Counted from the first letter of the stretch, positions 18,208 to 27,425 are shown. The stretch: 64,000 bases of DNA from ELB16-189 sp018266435 (GCA_030123525.1 CP126125.1:124001-188000); one strand, 5' to 3'. The notes: generated from the sequence alone by a model not told the origin. Numbers and translations: made by a program.

Positions 18208-19488
18208 TTATCCAAATGGCTGATCAATCGATAAACTTGGGTTAGAAAACCATTTTGGACCTTCTTCGGTCATGTACACACAATCTTCCAGCCTCACGCC
18301 AAACTCACCGTAGATAGAAATGTTGGGTTCAATGCTGAAGCACATGCCTGCCTGCAGGGGCAACTTATTACCCAGCACCATATTGCCCCACTCGTGTACG
18401 TCCATGCCAATGCCATGACCTGTGCGGTGCGGTAGTCCGGGTACTTTATAACCGGGGCCAAAGCCTGCATCTACCAAAGTCTTACGGGCTGCGGTATCCA
18501 CATTCTCGCAAGGGGCACCAATTTTTGCTGCCTTAAATCCTGCGGCTTGTGCCTTCTTTTCTAAGTCCCAGATTTCACGCTGGCGCAAAGTTGGCTCTGC
18601 ACCAAACACCACCGTGCGACTAATGTCTGAAGCATAACCTCCTACGCTGCCGCCACCGTCCATCAACACAATGTCTCCTTTTTTCAGTACCTGTGGTTTA
18701 ATGCTGCCATGCGGGTAGGCCGAATCTTCACCAAAATTTACCATGGTGCCACCCGAGGCGCCCAACTGAGCATGAGCTTTCTGGGCCAAATCAGAAAACT
18801 CATGAGGGGTCATTCCTTCATGAAGTTGTGAAGTTACAAACCGGTGCGCCTCAATGGTGATATCGTTGGCACGCTGCATCAGCGCCAGTTCGGCTGGAGA
18901 TTTTATAAGTCGACACGGCACACTTACCGGGTCTCCGCTGACATAGTTGAGATGCGAAGCTTCTTTTCTCACACCATCAAAAATAAAAAAGCGCAATCGT
19001 TCCTCCATCCCTATGCTGCCACTTCGTATGCCCCAGTCTTTAAATCCTTTGGCTATTTCTGCATATGGACTTTCGTGCTCTTGCCAAACCCGCACTTCCT
19101 TTCCCAGCGTAATCAATTGGCGCAGGCGTTCTTCTTCAAATGCCGGGCAAACGTATTTCACGTCTCCTTTAGCCGGTATGATTGCCACCATGGTGCGCTC
19201 ACTGGGCCACCATTGCACTCCAGTAAAATAGGTAAGTGTAGTTCCTGCATCAATAACCAGCGCCTCTATCTTATTTTCTGCCATTAGCCGCTGGGCCTTT
19301 TCTACGCGCGACTCCCGCTCTTTGACAGAAATAGGAACAATGTCCTGGGTCATAGATTGTAGAGCATCTACTGGCGAGCCGGATGATGCACCGGATTTTT
19401 TTTCGCACGATGTCATGCCAGCCACCAGTGCTGCGCTGGCTGCACTACCTATAGATACCCGAATAAAATTTCGTCTGTTTACAGCCAT
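18208..19488 (-). CDS. Exported M24-family peptidase (Xaa-Pro dipeptidase/aminopeptidase type)
   Basis: Cleaves dipeptides or N-terminal residues next to proline, with a two-metal centre. The N-terminus has a twin-arginine-like start (NRRNFIRV) followed by a hydrophobic stretch and a Cys at residue 28 in GMTSC. This suggests Tat export as a lipoprotein, unusual for M24 enzymes, which are mostly cytosolic. A creatinase N-terminal-like domain spans about 60-195 and the pita-bread domain about 200-420. Metal ligands are visible in LMDGGGSVGGYASDISRTV (two Asp), HRTGHGIGMDVHEW (His), FSIEPNI (Glu) and VRLEDCV (Glu). The 426-aa length is normal. The gene is alone, converging on DUF423. Confidence 0.88.
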   Translation of the reverse strand: MAVNRRNFIRVSIGSAASAALVAGMTSCEKKSGASSGSPVDALQSMTQDIVPISVKERESRVEKAQRLMAENKIEALVIDAGTTLTYFTGVQWWPSERTMVAIIPAKGDVKYVCPAFEEERLRQLITLGKEVRVWQEHESPYAEIAKGFKDWGIRSGSIGMEERLRFFIFDGVRKEASHLNYVSGDPVSVPCRLIKSPAELALMQRANDITIEAHRFVTSQLHEGMTPHEFSDLAQKAHAQLGASGGTMVNFGEDSAYPHGSIKPQVLKKGDIVLMDGGGSVGGYASDISRTVVFGAEPTLRQREIWDLEKKAQAAGFKAAKIGAPCENVDTAARKTLVDAGFGPGYKVPGLPHRTGHGIGMDVHEWGNMVLGNKLPLQAGMCFSIEPNISIYGEFGVRLEDCVYMTEEGPKWFSNPSLSIDQPFG

Positions 19489-19814
19489 ACACGGTGTGGT
19501 TTAATATTTTTTTCTGCCTGGTCTGCGGGCGAGGTAACTCGTCTGGCAGATCAACCTATTTTTCTTCACTTGATAAGTTAAGCAATTAACCAGAACTGCA
19601 TCGGGTAAAAGATTAAAAAAACGCTCCATTTGCATAGTCACAGCACACAACGGATGAACAGCACAATCAATTTGTGTGAGAATCCAGATGGTTTTTCAAT
19701 CGTATGTAGTAAAAGTTTTTCACTACAGAAAGGCAGGCTCAAGGTTGCTTTTTTGTTTGTTGGTTGCCACGTATTCATTTGATTTTTATTTTTACTTAAT
19801 CTTATTCTTATGAT
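19489..19814. other. Gene-free region between the M24 peptidase and the secreted-protein island
   Basis: About 325 bp without a credible gene. The right end carries the promoter of the first island gene. The segment next to the peptidase contains TGCC/GGCA-rich short inverted sequences around 19516-19550 but no clear terminator or mobile-element end. Confidence 0.5.
19764..19794 (+). promoter_or_regulatory. Promoter of island gene A1
   Basis: TTG (19764-19766) and TATTTTTA (19787-19794) are spaced close to the -33/-7 pattern of the phylum. Unlike the other four promoters in the island, it has a TTG-type -33 and lacks the 26-bp palindromic element. Confidence 0.4.
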
Positions 19815-21434
19815 ATGAAGTCACTAAGTCTTTTTTTCACCACACTTCTGTTCACCTCATACTGCTTTGCCCAAAAGCAAAGTTTTGATATTGTTTCCTA
19901 TCAAGCCCCTAAAAACTGGACATTAAAGCAGGGCAATGATAATGTTTCCTATTCCCGGATTGATGGCGCTTCGTGGGCACAAATCGCCATTTATCAGCAC
20001 CGCAACTGCGAAGGCGATATACAAACCGATTTTGATAAAGACTGGAATGAATTGGTTGCATCCAATAAAACCATTTCTTCTCCCGAAAAAACAGAACCAA
20101 AAACAGCAGAAGGCTGGACAGTGATGAGCGGAAGTGGTGTGTGGCAATACAATGGTTCCAATGTTGCTACTATTCTTACCATTTATTCAAACAATACCAT
20201 TTGTGTTGCTGTATTATGCAATGCTACTGCACAACCTTACCTTAAAAATTATAAAGACCTGATAAGCTCATTAGATTTAGATGCCACTTCGGTAAATAAT
20301 ACAAATGCTTCCACAAATAATGAAACCCAAACAAATGCCAATGCAAATACAAACCATACTTCTATTGTAGGTTTATGGACAAATTATATTCTTGAAACTA
20401 CCGGTTATAATGTTGGTGGAATGCCACAATACACCGCCGGTTATCTTAGAAAAGAATATCAGTTTAATGCAGATGGCTCTTATACGTTTCGCAACAAGCA
20501 ATGGCTCACAAAAGCTGCGGATATAACTTTCTTATACGAAACAGGTACTTATACTGTAAGCGGAAATCAATTAACCATTACACCTGCGAATGGAAAAGGC
20601 GGCTTTTGGGCAAAGACGAACAGTTCTAAAGAATGGGGCAAGCTAAAAAAATACACTGACTATAACTTAGAGAAGACCACTTATACTTTTGAAATTATAA
20701 ATGACCCTACTTACGGTAATGGTATCATCTTAAAGTCAGGAAAACCAACTACCAGAGACGGTGGCAAATTTAATGCACCGAACGATCCTTATGAGTTTCG
20801 CTATTCATTCCGAAAACTGGAATCGCTGATTGATAATCCACCGGGATTTAAGCTAAATGAAGCAGCAAGTGCATCTGAAAATAATATCCTTTCTAATTCT
20901 GCCAATTCAATACTTGCCGGAAAAACTTTTGAAGGCACCAGTCTGGAAAAAACAGGGTCGGGCAATATGCAATTTAATACAGGCGGATACTGGACCTGGC
21001 AATATAAATTCAACAAAGACGGTACGTATCGTTTTGTGTATGTTGCTGCATCACATTTTAATGAAGCTAAATTATTACAGTACGAAACAGGAACTTACTC
21101 CGTCAACAATGATCAACTCACTATTATCCCTGAAAAGGGCGCTAATGAAGAGTGGAGTAAAATTGGTAAAACATCCAATGGCAACAGTGATGCAGGCAAC
21201 CGGGCCATTAATGATACATGGAATAAGAAATTAAAAACATCTTCCCGCAAATTGGAGAAAGTTACCTATTCTTTTTCAATTCAATATTTAGATGCCAATA
21301 AAGCCAGCACCCTGATACTTCAACACCACAATGCTACGGAGCGTGATGGAAAACCTGGTTGGGATGACAGTAATTATTATGTTGAGAGTAGCTCAGGGAA
21401 AACAGGTCTGTCGCTGCCAACTGGATTTCAATAA
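19815..21434 (+). CDS. Secreted protein A1: PsbP-like domain plus two lipocalin-like domains
   Basis: Function unknown. A signal peptide (residues 1-19, ending CFA) leads into a ~140-aa domain starting QSFDIVSYQAPKNWTLKQ. I know this domain type from secreted Bacteroidota proteins of the PsbP/Mog1-like kind. After an Asn/Thr-rich linker (about 160-180) come two beta-rich repeats, about 182-335 and 366-525. Each has the order GLW/GKTFEG...Y.F..DGTY/SY...YETGTYxVxxxQLTIxP...W.K, which resembles lipocalin-like ligand-binding barrels. A3 has the same layout and A2 lacks one repeat. Large stretches of the first domain are nearly identical in DNA to A2. It is the first gene of an island of co-regulated secreted proteins. 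Confidence 0.75.
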   Translation: MKSLSLFFTTLLFTSYCFAQKQSFDIVSYQAPKNWTLKQGNDNVSYSRIDGASWAQIAIYQHRNCEGDIQTDFDKDWNELVASNKTISSPEKTEPKTAEGWTVMSGSGVWQYNGSNVATILTIYSNNTICVAVLCNATAQPYLKNYKDLISSLDLDATSVNNTNASTNNETQTNANANTNHTSIVGLWTNYILETTGYNVGGMPQYTAGYLRKEYQFNADGSYTFRNKQWLTKAADITFLYETGTYTVSGNQLTITPANGKGGFWAKTNSSKEWGKLKKYTDYNLEKTTYTFEIINDPTYGNGIILKSGKPTTRDGGKFNAPNDPYEFRYSFRKLESLIDNPPGFKLNEAASASENNILSNSANSILAGKTFEGTSLEKTGSGNMQFNTGGYWTWQYKFNKDGTYRFVYVAASHFNEAKLLQYETGTYSVNNDQLTIIPEKGANEEWSKIGKTSNGNSDAGNRAINDTWNKKLKTSSRKLEKVTYSFSIQYLDANKASTLILQHHNATERDGKPGWDDSNYYVESSSGKTGLSLPTGFQ

Positions 21435-21480
21435 CCGTTAGCAAAGTCTTTTCTTCGTGTCTTTGAGCCTTCGCGGCAAT

Positions 21481-21533
21481 AAAAAATCATCTTTTTTAAT
21501 GATACCCTGTTTCTTATTCAGTTACTACTTTTA
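21481..21533 (+). promoter_or_regulatory. Island promoter element, copy 1 (before gene B)
   Basis: A 26-bp element at 21481-21506 starts with A6, has ATCAT and ATGAT arms around a C/T-rich centre, and ends in ACC. It is followed after exactly 19 bp by TACTTTTA (21526-21533), a -7 box variant. The element occupies the -33 position. Copies before A2, C2 and A3 keep the same arrangement. Confidence 0.7.
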
Positions 21534-21550
21534 CTGTACAATTTCTTAGC

Positions 21551-23689
21551 ATGAAAAAATCTTTTGTATTTGTTTGTTTACTGGTTTCCTGCCTTTCGGG
21601 CATGGCCCAACAAACCAATCCTACCAACAATAAAGAGTTGCAGGATAAAATAAAACAGGCACAGCAACAATTGGACAAACTCACTCCTGAACAAAAGAAG
21701 ATGATGGAGCAAATGGGCATGTCAACCAGTTTGCCTTCTAATCAACAAATGTATTCTGATGGACAGATTGGTTTGGCTGTGGATGGTGATGGCGTACCCA
21801 AAAAGAACCTGTCATTAATCAATGCAATTTCTAAAACTCCACTAACCGCTACTACTGTGGATGCGTACGTTAAATCGCTGAATATATATGTAGAAAAATC
21901 AATCCCTGAATTTTCAAAAACTTTTGCACAGCAGGTTTACGCTATTTTAAAAGAAAATAAATACAAGCCGGAAGAAATTGGAAATGTTGCATTGGGTTAT
22001 TGGATTAATGGAGATTTAGAACCTGCTGTTTTTTTGATGAGCAAAGCATGTAGCAATAACAGCGCAGATGATGATATGCTTAGCAACTATGCAGCCATGA
22101 TAAGTATGGGTGGTGCACCACACAAAGCCATTCCGTTATTGGAATATCTTTTAAAAAAATTCCCCGACAATACCACTATTCAAAATAACCTGGGGCAGGC
22201 CTGGTTTTATCTTGGTGAAATTGATAAAGCCAATGCACAGTTGGATAAAGTGGTAAAAGCATTTGCTTATCATCCGCAGGCAAACTATACACAGTGTTTG
22301 ATTCAGGAAAGTAAGGGTAATAAAACTGCGGCTATTGAAAAAATGAAAAACTCGTTGCAGTATAGTTACGCTTTGGACAAAGTGAACAAACTTCGTAAAC
22401 TGGGATACAGTGTAAAAGCAAGCGATATGCGTATCCCTTTTCGTCCCGATCCAGATCCGCTGGGGTTGAGAAAATTTATTCGTCCGGATGTGCCTACTTC
22501 GTATGAAGAAGAATTAAAGTTAATGGGTGATTGGGATTCTTTTCAAAAACAAGTGAGTGATAAAATAATGGAATTAGGGAAATCACTGATTCCCTATCAA
22601 CAGGCAAATGCGCAACAGGCGCAACAATTTTACGACCAGTACAAAAAAGCCAATGGTAAAGTTGCTAATATGAAAATAAGTGCTGCTGCACCCGATAAAC
22701 TGTACAGCAAAACAGCTGAAAAATACCTGGAAGCCATGAATAAAGACGGAGGCGCTACGTTCAGGCTCAAAAAAGCAAAAGCAGCAATAGATGCATTGAG
22801 AAAAGATTTTGCAGCCAATAATCAGGCCCAACGAAATAAAATTGAAAAAGAAAATTCAATCAAGGCTTCAACCGAATCAGAGGATGCTAAGAAAGGTGAG
22901 AATATTGGCTTTGATAATTGTGTGGTGCAAAAAAAATACAGCGAATGGGTTTATACAAAATATAATAAGCCCCTGGAAGAAGCATACAAAAATTATCTGC
23001 ATCAATTGTATCTGAAGATTACGGAAGAACTGTATTGGAAACAATTTGTACAGGATGATGCAGCTTTTGAAGCCACAAAAATAGCGGCTCAAAAAGAATG
23101 GCTCAGTGCGCTATATGATACCAGATATACGGCTACCAACATTTATGGCGATTGCCATGTTGAAAAAATAAAAAGTTCTAAGTATAAGCTGGCTGATTTT
23201 GATGATATGCACTGCGAATATATTTCAGTACTTGATTTTGGTGTATATAAACAAATAATAGAGTGTGGTAAAATGCATGTTGAGTTTAATGCGGGCGGCT
23301 TATCTGGAAAGTTCAATTTTAAGCAGGACGACAAGGGGAAAGAACAATTAGTAAAAGGAAATATAGAAGCCGTTCTGGAAAAAAGTATTTCTGCTAAAAA
23401 AGGCCCTTTGCAAATTGGAGCAACGGTAAAAGCAGGCATGGGCCTTGAGTTTAGCAGCCGTGGAGTAGAGGATTGGTATGCCACAGGTGAAGCATCCGTA
23501 AATGTAAAATCTAATTTCATTGATAGATTTGATGAACACATTAAAGAAGCTAATGGCAATAACCCCAACGAGCCCGGAATGAGTGATGCGCAACTGAGTG
23601 ATAAAGGAGTTGAGATTGGTGTAAACGGAAGAATGAGCCTAATTTCAGGAAATGCCTCAACAAATGTATTTGTAAACACACCCAATTAA
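21551..23689 (+). CDS. Secreted protein B: TPR-containing protein of unknown function
   Basis: Single-copy member of the island, not recognised as a named family. Signal peptide at residues 1-19 (ends GMA), then a Gln-rich coil (about 28-55). A helical region with TPR-like units follows (about 150-290; the best unit is NTTIQNNLGQAWFYLGEIDKANAQLDKVV). A long charged helical segment spans about 330-520 and contains Lys/Ala/Gln-rich coil. The last ~130 residues are beta-rich with alternating hydrophobics (AGGLSGKFNF..., GATVKAGMGLEF..., GEASVNVKSNF), like strands of an outer membrane or beta-sandwich domain. It is followed 4 bp later by gene C1, a clear operon. A role as scaffold for the A and C proteins is only inference from co-expression. 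Confidence 0.65.
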   Translation: MKKSFVFVCLLVSCLSGMAQQTNPTNNKELQDKIKQAQQQLDKLTPEQKKMMEQMGMSTSLPSNQQMYSDGQIGLAVDGDGVPKKNLSLINAISKTPLTATTVDAYVKSLNIYVEKSIPEFSKTFAQQVYAILKENKYKPEEIGNVALGYWINGDLEPAVFLMSKACSNNSADDDMLSNYAAMISMGGAPHKAIPLLEYLLKKFPDNTTIQNNLGQAWFYLGEIDKANAQLDKVVKAFAYHPQANYTQCLIQESKGNKTAAIEKMKNSLQYSYALDKVNKLRKLGYSVKASDMRIPFRPDPDPLGLRKFIRPDVPTSYEEELKLMGDWDSFQKQVSDKIMELGKSLIPYQQANAQQAQQFYDQYKKANGKVANMKISAAAPDKLYSKTAEKYLEAMNKDGGATFRLKKAKAAIDALRKDFAANNQAQRNKIEKENSIKASTESEDAKKGENIGFDNCVVQKKYSEWVYTKYNKPLEEAYKNYLHQLYLKITEELYWKQFVQDDAAFEATKIAAQKEWLSALYDTRYTATNIYGDCHVEKIKSSKYKLADFDDMHCEYISVLDFGVYKQIIECGKMHVEFNAGGLSGKFNFKQDDKGKEQLVKGNIEAVLEKSISAKKGPLQIGATVKAGMGLEFSSRGVEDWYATGEASVNVKSNFIDRFDEHIKEANGNNPNEPGMSDAQLSDKGVEIGVNGRMSLISGNASTNVFVNTPN

Positions 23690-23693
23690 AAAA

Positions 23694-24917
23694 ATGATAA
23701 TGATAAAAAAAATATTTATTACTCAAGCGATTTCTATCCTGTTCTTGTTTTCTGCATCTGTGCAGGCACAAGACTGTAAAACCAGTGCCGACCTGGATGC
23801 CACTCCCGGAAAATATCAAACCGCAGCCCAGTATCCCTGGCCGGCAGTAAGAGCAGAATATTTTAATGAAATGAATACTGCTGCTGATAAAGCAATGGCA
23901 AAAAAAACATTGGAACAAATTGAAAAGACAGAACAACAAAGCCATGTAGGTTTTAATCTCACCGGTGGCAATTGGGAAAATACTTTTTCAACGGTCGGCT
24001 ATCAATACCTGTCAAACTTAAATCTGGGTCAATACACATTTTCGGCTGCCTTGTACGAACTATTTTGTGCCAATGGAAAGGCAAAAAGAAACAGTGAATA
24101 CAGTTCCGTATTGCGTATCTATGTGAACCAGCTTCAACTTACCACACTGGATCGTTTTTTGTCAAGCCCTTTCGGAACCAGCTTTGGCAGTTATGATTTT
24201 GGTATGCAATATGCCGATTGGAAAAATCATAAACCGGCAGATGTAAATGCGAAACTGATCAACCTGTTTACTTATCTTACTTGTAATAATTCTTCACTCT
24301 TAGAAACCATCAACAGCGGTAATGGTTACTTCCAGGATGTGGCGGATAAAGATATCAAACCCAATAACCGCAGCAATTTTATTACACGGTATTGGTTTAT
24401 TAAGAAAAAAGATATTCCCGTTCTACTACCGGTAAGCCGTAAAGAATATCTGCAAAGCCTGCTGGAATATTATAACAGAGAGAAAATTTACTTCACAAAA
24501 TTAGTGGCACAACTAAAAGAAGAAAAGGATAACAGTATAAAGTATTATAGCAAGTGGGAAAAAGATGTAGCGGATAAAATTGCCATTGTTCAGAAAACTT
24601 TAAATGAACACAATGAGGACTGGCTCTCTAAGCAGGCAATTGTCAATCCGGCATCAGATAATGAAAAGCGATATAATGCAAATCTTACTGAACAAACAAA
24701 CTATAACCGCTTCTGGAAATTTTATGATAATGAAGCCAGGAGTTTTCCTTTGTATAAATATAACCCTGTCTATTTTAAAACCAATCCGAAAGGTCCTGCT
24801 GCTCCGCAAATCATCACTGTTGCATTCCGGTATGTTACTATGCCTTCATCGCTCCGTTTGTTTAAAAATTTTACAGAGCATTTTGATTTTGAAAATTTGC
24901 GTACGATGTTAGAATAA
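23694..24917 (+). CDS. Secreted protein C1 of unknown function
   Basis: Unknown family, represented twice in the island (C1 here, C2 at 27630-28916). Signal peptide of about 25 residues ending SVQAQ; the ATG at 23700 is an alternative start. Shared features are a Cys near the mature N-terminus, a G-Y/N-F-x-LTG segment near residue 83, and VLRIYVN. Also shared are a W/H-YLITK/WFIKKKDIPVLLPVSRKEYLQ block around 240-262, a coiled-coil Lys/Glu helix, DWLSKQAIV, FYDNEARS..YKYNPVYFK, and a terminal FDFENLRTMLE. The SRKxYL block followed by a helix looks like a fixed structural unit, but no catalytic motif is evident. The gene is translationally close to B (4-bp gap). Confidence 0.65.
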   Translation: MIMIKKIFITQAISILFLFSASVQAQDCKTSADLDATPGKYQTAAQYPWPAVRAEYFNEMNTAADKAMAKKTLEQIEKTEQQSHVGFNLTGGNWENTFSTVGYQYLSNLNLGQYTFSAALYELFCANGKAKRNSEYSSVLRIYVNQLQLTTLDRFLSSPFGTSFGSYDFGMQYADWKNHKPADVNAKLINLFTYLTCNNSSLLETINSGNGYFQDVADKDIKPNNRSNFITRYWFIKKKDIPVLLPVSRKEYLQSLLEYYNREKIYFTKLVAQLKEEKDNSIKYYSKWEKDVADKIAIVQKTLNEHNEDWLSKQAIVNPASDNEKRYNANLTEQTNYNRFWKFYDNEARSFPLYKYNPVYFKTNPKGPAAPQIITVAFRYVTMPSSLRLFKNFTEHFDFENLRTMLE

Positions 24918-25212
24918 TAAATATTGGAATTGTATTTTTAATACCAACAAGACAGGAAGATTCACTAATGTTTTTATTCATGTTTCTTTACGTCTTCGTG
25001 CCTTTGTAGCAAAAGAAAAATATCCATCTGTGCATCTGTGGCCATTCCTGATGTCTGCCACTAAAACTCTATCACTCTCTATGATTTTTCCTTGCTGACC
25101 GATCAAAATTAAATTCTTTATCTGTGCATCTGTGGCATCATCAAAAAATCATCATTTTTAATGATACCTCCACACACCTCCTTCTCCTACTTTTACAACA
25201 TATCTTTTAATT
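24918..25212. other. Intergenic region with short repeats before A2
   Basis: About 295 bp containing two copies of the 18-mer CATCTGTGCATCTGTGGC (25025-25042 exact; 25119-25136 with one change) and the fragment CTTCGTGCCTTTGTAGC. Promoter element copy 2 follows. Related 18-mers lie before C2 (27487-27504). No gene is seen. Confidence 0.55.
25143..25195 (+). promoter_or_regulatory. Island promoter element, copy 2 (before A2)
   Basis: The 26-bp element is at 25143-25168, with ATCAT/ATGAT arms, and TACTTTTA at 25188-25195. Spacing is exactly 19 bp, as in copy 1. The spacer sequence is nearly the same as in copy 4 (C/A-rich, ending CTTCTCC). Confidence 0.7.
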
Positions 25213-26238
25213 ATGAAATCAACTCTTCTTGCAATGGTAGTAACTATGCTTACTGCAAACCTCTTTGCTCAAAAACAAAGTTTTGATATCGTTAGCTACA
25301 CAGCACCAACTGACTGGACTTTAAAGCAGGACAATGATTATATTTCCTATTCCCGGATTGATGGCGCTTCTTGGGCACAGATTGCTATTTACCAGCACCG
25401 CAACTGCGAAGGCGATATACAAATGGATTTTGTTAAAGACTGGAATGAACTGGTTGCTGCCAATAAAACCATTTCATCTCCCGAAAAAACAGAACCAAAA
25501 ACAGCAGAAGGCCGGACAGTGATGAGCGGAAGTGGTGTGTGGCAATACAATGGTTCCAATGTTGCTACTATTCTTACCATTTATTCAAACAATACCATTT
25601 GTGTTGCTGTATTATGCAATGCTACTGCACAGCCTTACCTGAAAGATTATCAGTCATTGATTGGATCGCTGGATTTAAATGCAGGTAATATTTCTGAGAA
25701 TACTAACAATATCAACAATGCAAATAACTCAGCAAACAATTCGGGTATCAACGGTAGCTGGAGTTATTCCATTTCTGAAAACGGGTTTACCAATGCAGGA
25801 AACGGCTACACTACCCGCCAATACAGTTTTGCATCAGATGGCACTTATAAATATGTATGTAAAGTGTTTTCATCAGTAATGTATAATGTGCTGTTGTTGC
25901 AATACGAAAGTGGTACTTATAAAGTAAATAGTAATCAGTTAACGATTATTCCGGCTAACGGTGGCAATGAAGAATGGAGCCAGAATAAAGTGCATCCTGA
26001 CCATTGGGGCAAACTTTTGAAAACCAGCAAAAGAAAATTAGAAAAAGTAACCTACACTTTTACCCTACAATACTTTTCAGGAATTGGTGAAACCGATTTG
26101 ATGCTTCAGGCAACCAACCCTACAGAAAGGGAAGGCGCTTTCAGCAATTTGCCGGATTTCCCAAAAGGATGGGCATATAAACCATGTAATGCTCAAAATA
26201 ACCCAATGATAGAACTGCCTGAGCGGGAAAAAAACTAG
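25213..26238 (+). CDS. Secreted protein A2: PsbP-like domain plus one lipocalin-like domain
   Basis: Paralogue of A1 and A3, shorter by one lipocalin-like repeat. Signal peptide of 19 residues (ending NLFA), PsbP-like domain at about 20-160, Asn-rich linker (about 160-178), then one beta-rich repeat (about 179-330). That repeat has TRQYSFASDGTYKYV, LLLQYESGTYKVNSNQLTIIPANGG and LEKVTYTFTLQY. About 150 bp (from 25488) match A1 at DNA level with only a few differences, including silent sites, so the domains were copied recently or are kept alike by gene conversion. The start at 25213 lies ~18 bp after the -7 box of promoter copy 2. Function unknown; a secreted ligand-binding protein is the best guess. 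Confidence 0.75.
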   Translation: MKSTLLAMVVTMLTANLFAQKQSFDIVSYTAPTDWTLKQDNDYISYSRIDGASWAQIAIYQHRNCEGDIQMDFVKDWNELVAANKTISSPEKTEPKTAEGRTVMSGSGVWQYNGSNVATILTIYSNNTICVAVLCNATAQPYLKDYQSLIGSLDLNAGNISENTNNINNANNSANNSGINGSWSYSISENGFTNAGNGYTTRQYSFASDGTYKYVCKVFSSVMYNVLLLQYESGTYKVNSNQLTIIPANGGNEEWSQNKVHPDHWGKLLKTSKRKLEKVTYTFTLQYFSGIGETDLMLQATNPTEREGAFSNLPDFPKGWAYKPCNAQNNPMIELPEREKN

Positions 26239-26305
26239 CACAAACAAATGCTAATACAATAACATCAACAGGTGCTGCCATTTTTTACTTACATATCATT
26301 TATAT

Positions 26306-26346
26306 TTTACTATTGATAGTAAATAGTAAAATAATGTTTATCTTTA
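26306..26346 (+). promoter_or_regulatory. Palindromic operator and promoter of the HTH-PRTase gene
   Basis: TTTACTATTGATAGTAAA (26306-26323) is a perfect 8-bp inverted repeat with a 2-bp centre. It is followed by a half-repeat TAGTAAAA and by TATCTTTA (26339-26346), a -7 variant. The palindrome covers the -33 position, as expected for an operator. The same palindrome recurs right after the gene. Confidence 0.65.
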
Positions 26347-26364
26347 TACCCTCATTTTTACTTT

Positions 26365-27348
26365 ATGAGTGTAAAAGAAAAAATAAAAAAACTGTTTGAA
26401 AAGAGGAAAGAACTTACAGTTACAGAAATTACCAATGAGCTATTAGCTTCAAAGCAAATGGTGCACCTGGTGTTGAAGGAGTTGCTTGCTGATAATTTTG
26501 TACAAAAAATTGGACGCACTCCCAAAACCATCTATCGGCACATTGATAAAGCCGTAAAATCTAAAGAAGACATACCGGAAATTCCTGCCGCGCAAAAAGA
26601 ATTTTTAGAACAAAATTTTTTACTGATAACAGAAGTCGGCGAAATGCAAACCGGTGCAGCGGGGTTTAAAAACTGGTGCGACAAACGAAAATTACCCTTT
26701 GAAAAAACAATTCAGGAGTTTATTGTTACCAAGCAAAAATATAATGCCTATCTTGATAAAAACGGTTTTATTTCGGGATTAGAAAAAATAAAAAGCACAA
26801 AAGGGTACAACAAAATATTTCTTGATGAACTTCTTTATCTTGATTTTTATGCCATTGAGCGTTTTGGAAAAACAAAGCTCGGCACCATTTTACACTTTGC
26901 TAAACAAGGGCAAAATAAAATGTTGATGAAGATGTTGATTGATGCAATAAAACCTAAAATAGGCATTATTATCAAAGCATATAAAATTGATGCGGTGGCT
27001 TATGTGCCGCCTACGATTAAAAGAGAAACACAATTAATGAAAGTAATGGCAAGCGGCCTAAAGATTACATTGCCACAAGTAGAAATACAAAAAATAAGCG
27101 GCATCATTCCTGTGCCCCAAAAATCGCTAAATAAAATTGAGGAAAGAATAGCTAACGCTGAAAATACTTTTTCGGTGAAGGGAATTGCCCGATATAAAAA
27201 TTTGCTGCTTATTGATGATGCGGTAGGTTCGGGCTCTACACTTAACCAAATCGCCGGAAAAATAAAAGCGAAAGATATTGCCCAAACTATTGTGGGGCTT
27301 GCCATTGTGGGCAGCTTTAAAGGGTTTGATGTTATTACTGATGTATGA
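26365..27348 (+). CDS. Winged-helix DNA-binding/phosphoribosyltransferase fusion protein
   Basis: Cytosolic, no signal peptide, so unlike all neighbours. Residues 1-65 form a helix-turn-helix (LTVTEITNELLASKQMVHLVLKELLADNFVQKIGRTPKTIYR reads as recognition helix plus wing). The C-terminal part is a type I phosphoribosyltransferase fold. YVPPTIKRE (about 213-221) resembles the N-terminal substrate side of ComF-like proteins, and LLIDDAVGSGSTLNQ (about 280-294) is the PRPP-binding loop with its two Asp. Between them is a ~140-aa helical region I cannot assign. By analogy with PurR-type PRTase repressors it may sense PRPP or a nucleotide and bind the TTTACTAT palindromes on both sides of its gene. 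That is inference. It is the only regulator-like gene in the island. Confidence 0.72.
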   Translation: MSVKEKIKKLFEKRKELTVTEITNELLASKQMVHLVLKELLADNFVQKIGRTPKTIYRHIDKAVKSKEDIPEIPAAQKEFLEQNFLLITEVGEMQTGAAGFKNWCDKRKLPFEKTIQEFIVTKQKYNAYLDKNGFISGLEKIKSTKGYNKIFLDELLYLDFYAIERFGKTKLGTILHFAKQGQNKMLMKMLIDAIKPKIGIIIKAYKIDAVAYVPPTIKRETQLMKVMASGLKITLPQVEIQKISGIIPVPQKSLNKIEERIANAENTFSVKGIARYKNLLLIDDAVGSGSTLNQIAGKIKAKDIAQTIVGLAIVGSFKGFDVITDV

Positions 27349-27366
27349 TTTACTATTAATAGTAAA
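27349..27366. promoter_or_regulatory. Second copy of the TTTACTAT palindrome, downstream of the HTH-PRTase gene
   Basis: TTTACTATTAATAGTAAA begins on the base after the stop codon. Together with the following AAGTAAAATATT it repeats ~30 bp of the upstream site with about three changes. It could be a second operator, a terminator-like hairpin, or one of two direct repeats bounding an inserted gene. Confidence 0.6.
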
Positions 27367-27425
27367 AAGTAAAATATTTTTTAAACAAACATATTTTGCC
27401 GCAAATACTACCATATCTGTGCATC

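Noticed and set aside
23143..23945. Long minus-strand frames (180 and 131 aa) across the end of B and start of C1
   Set aside because: They cross a gene boundary antisense to two signal-peptide genes, and Cys/Phe-rich composition marks them as shadows.
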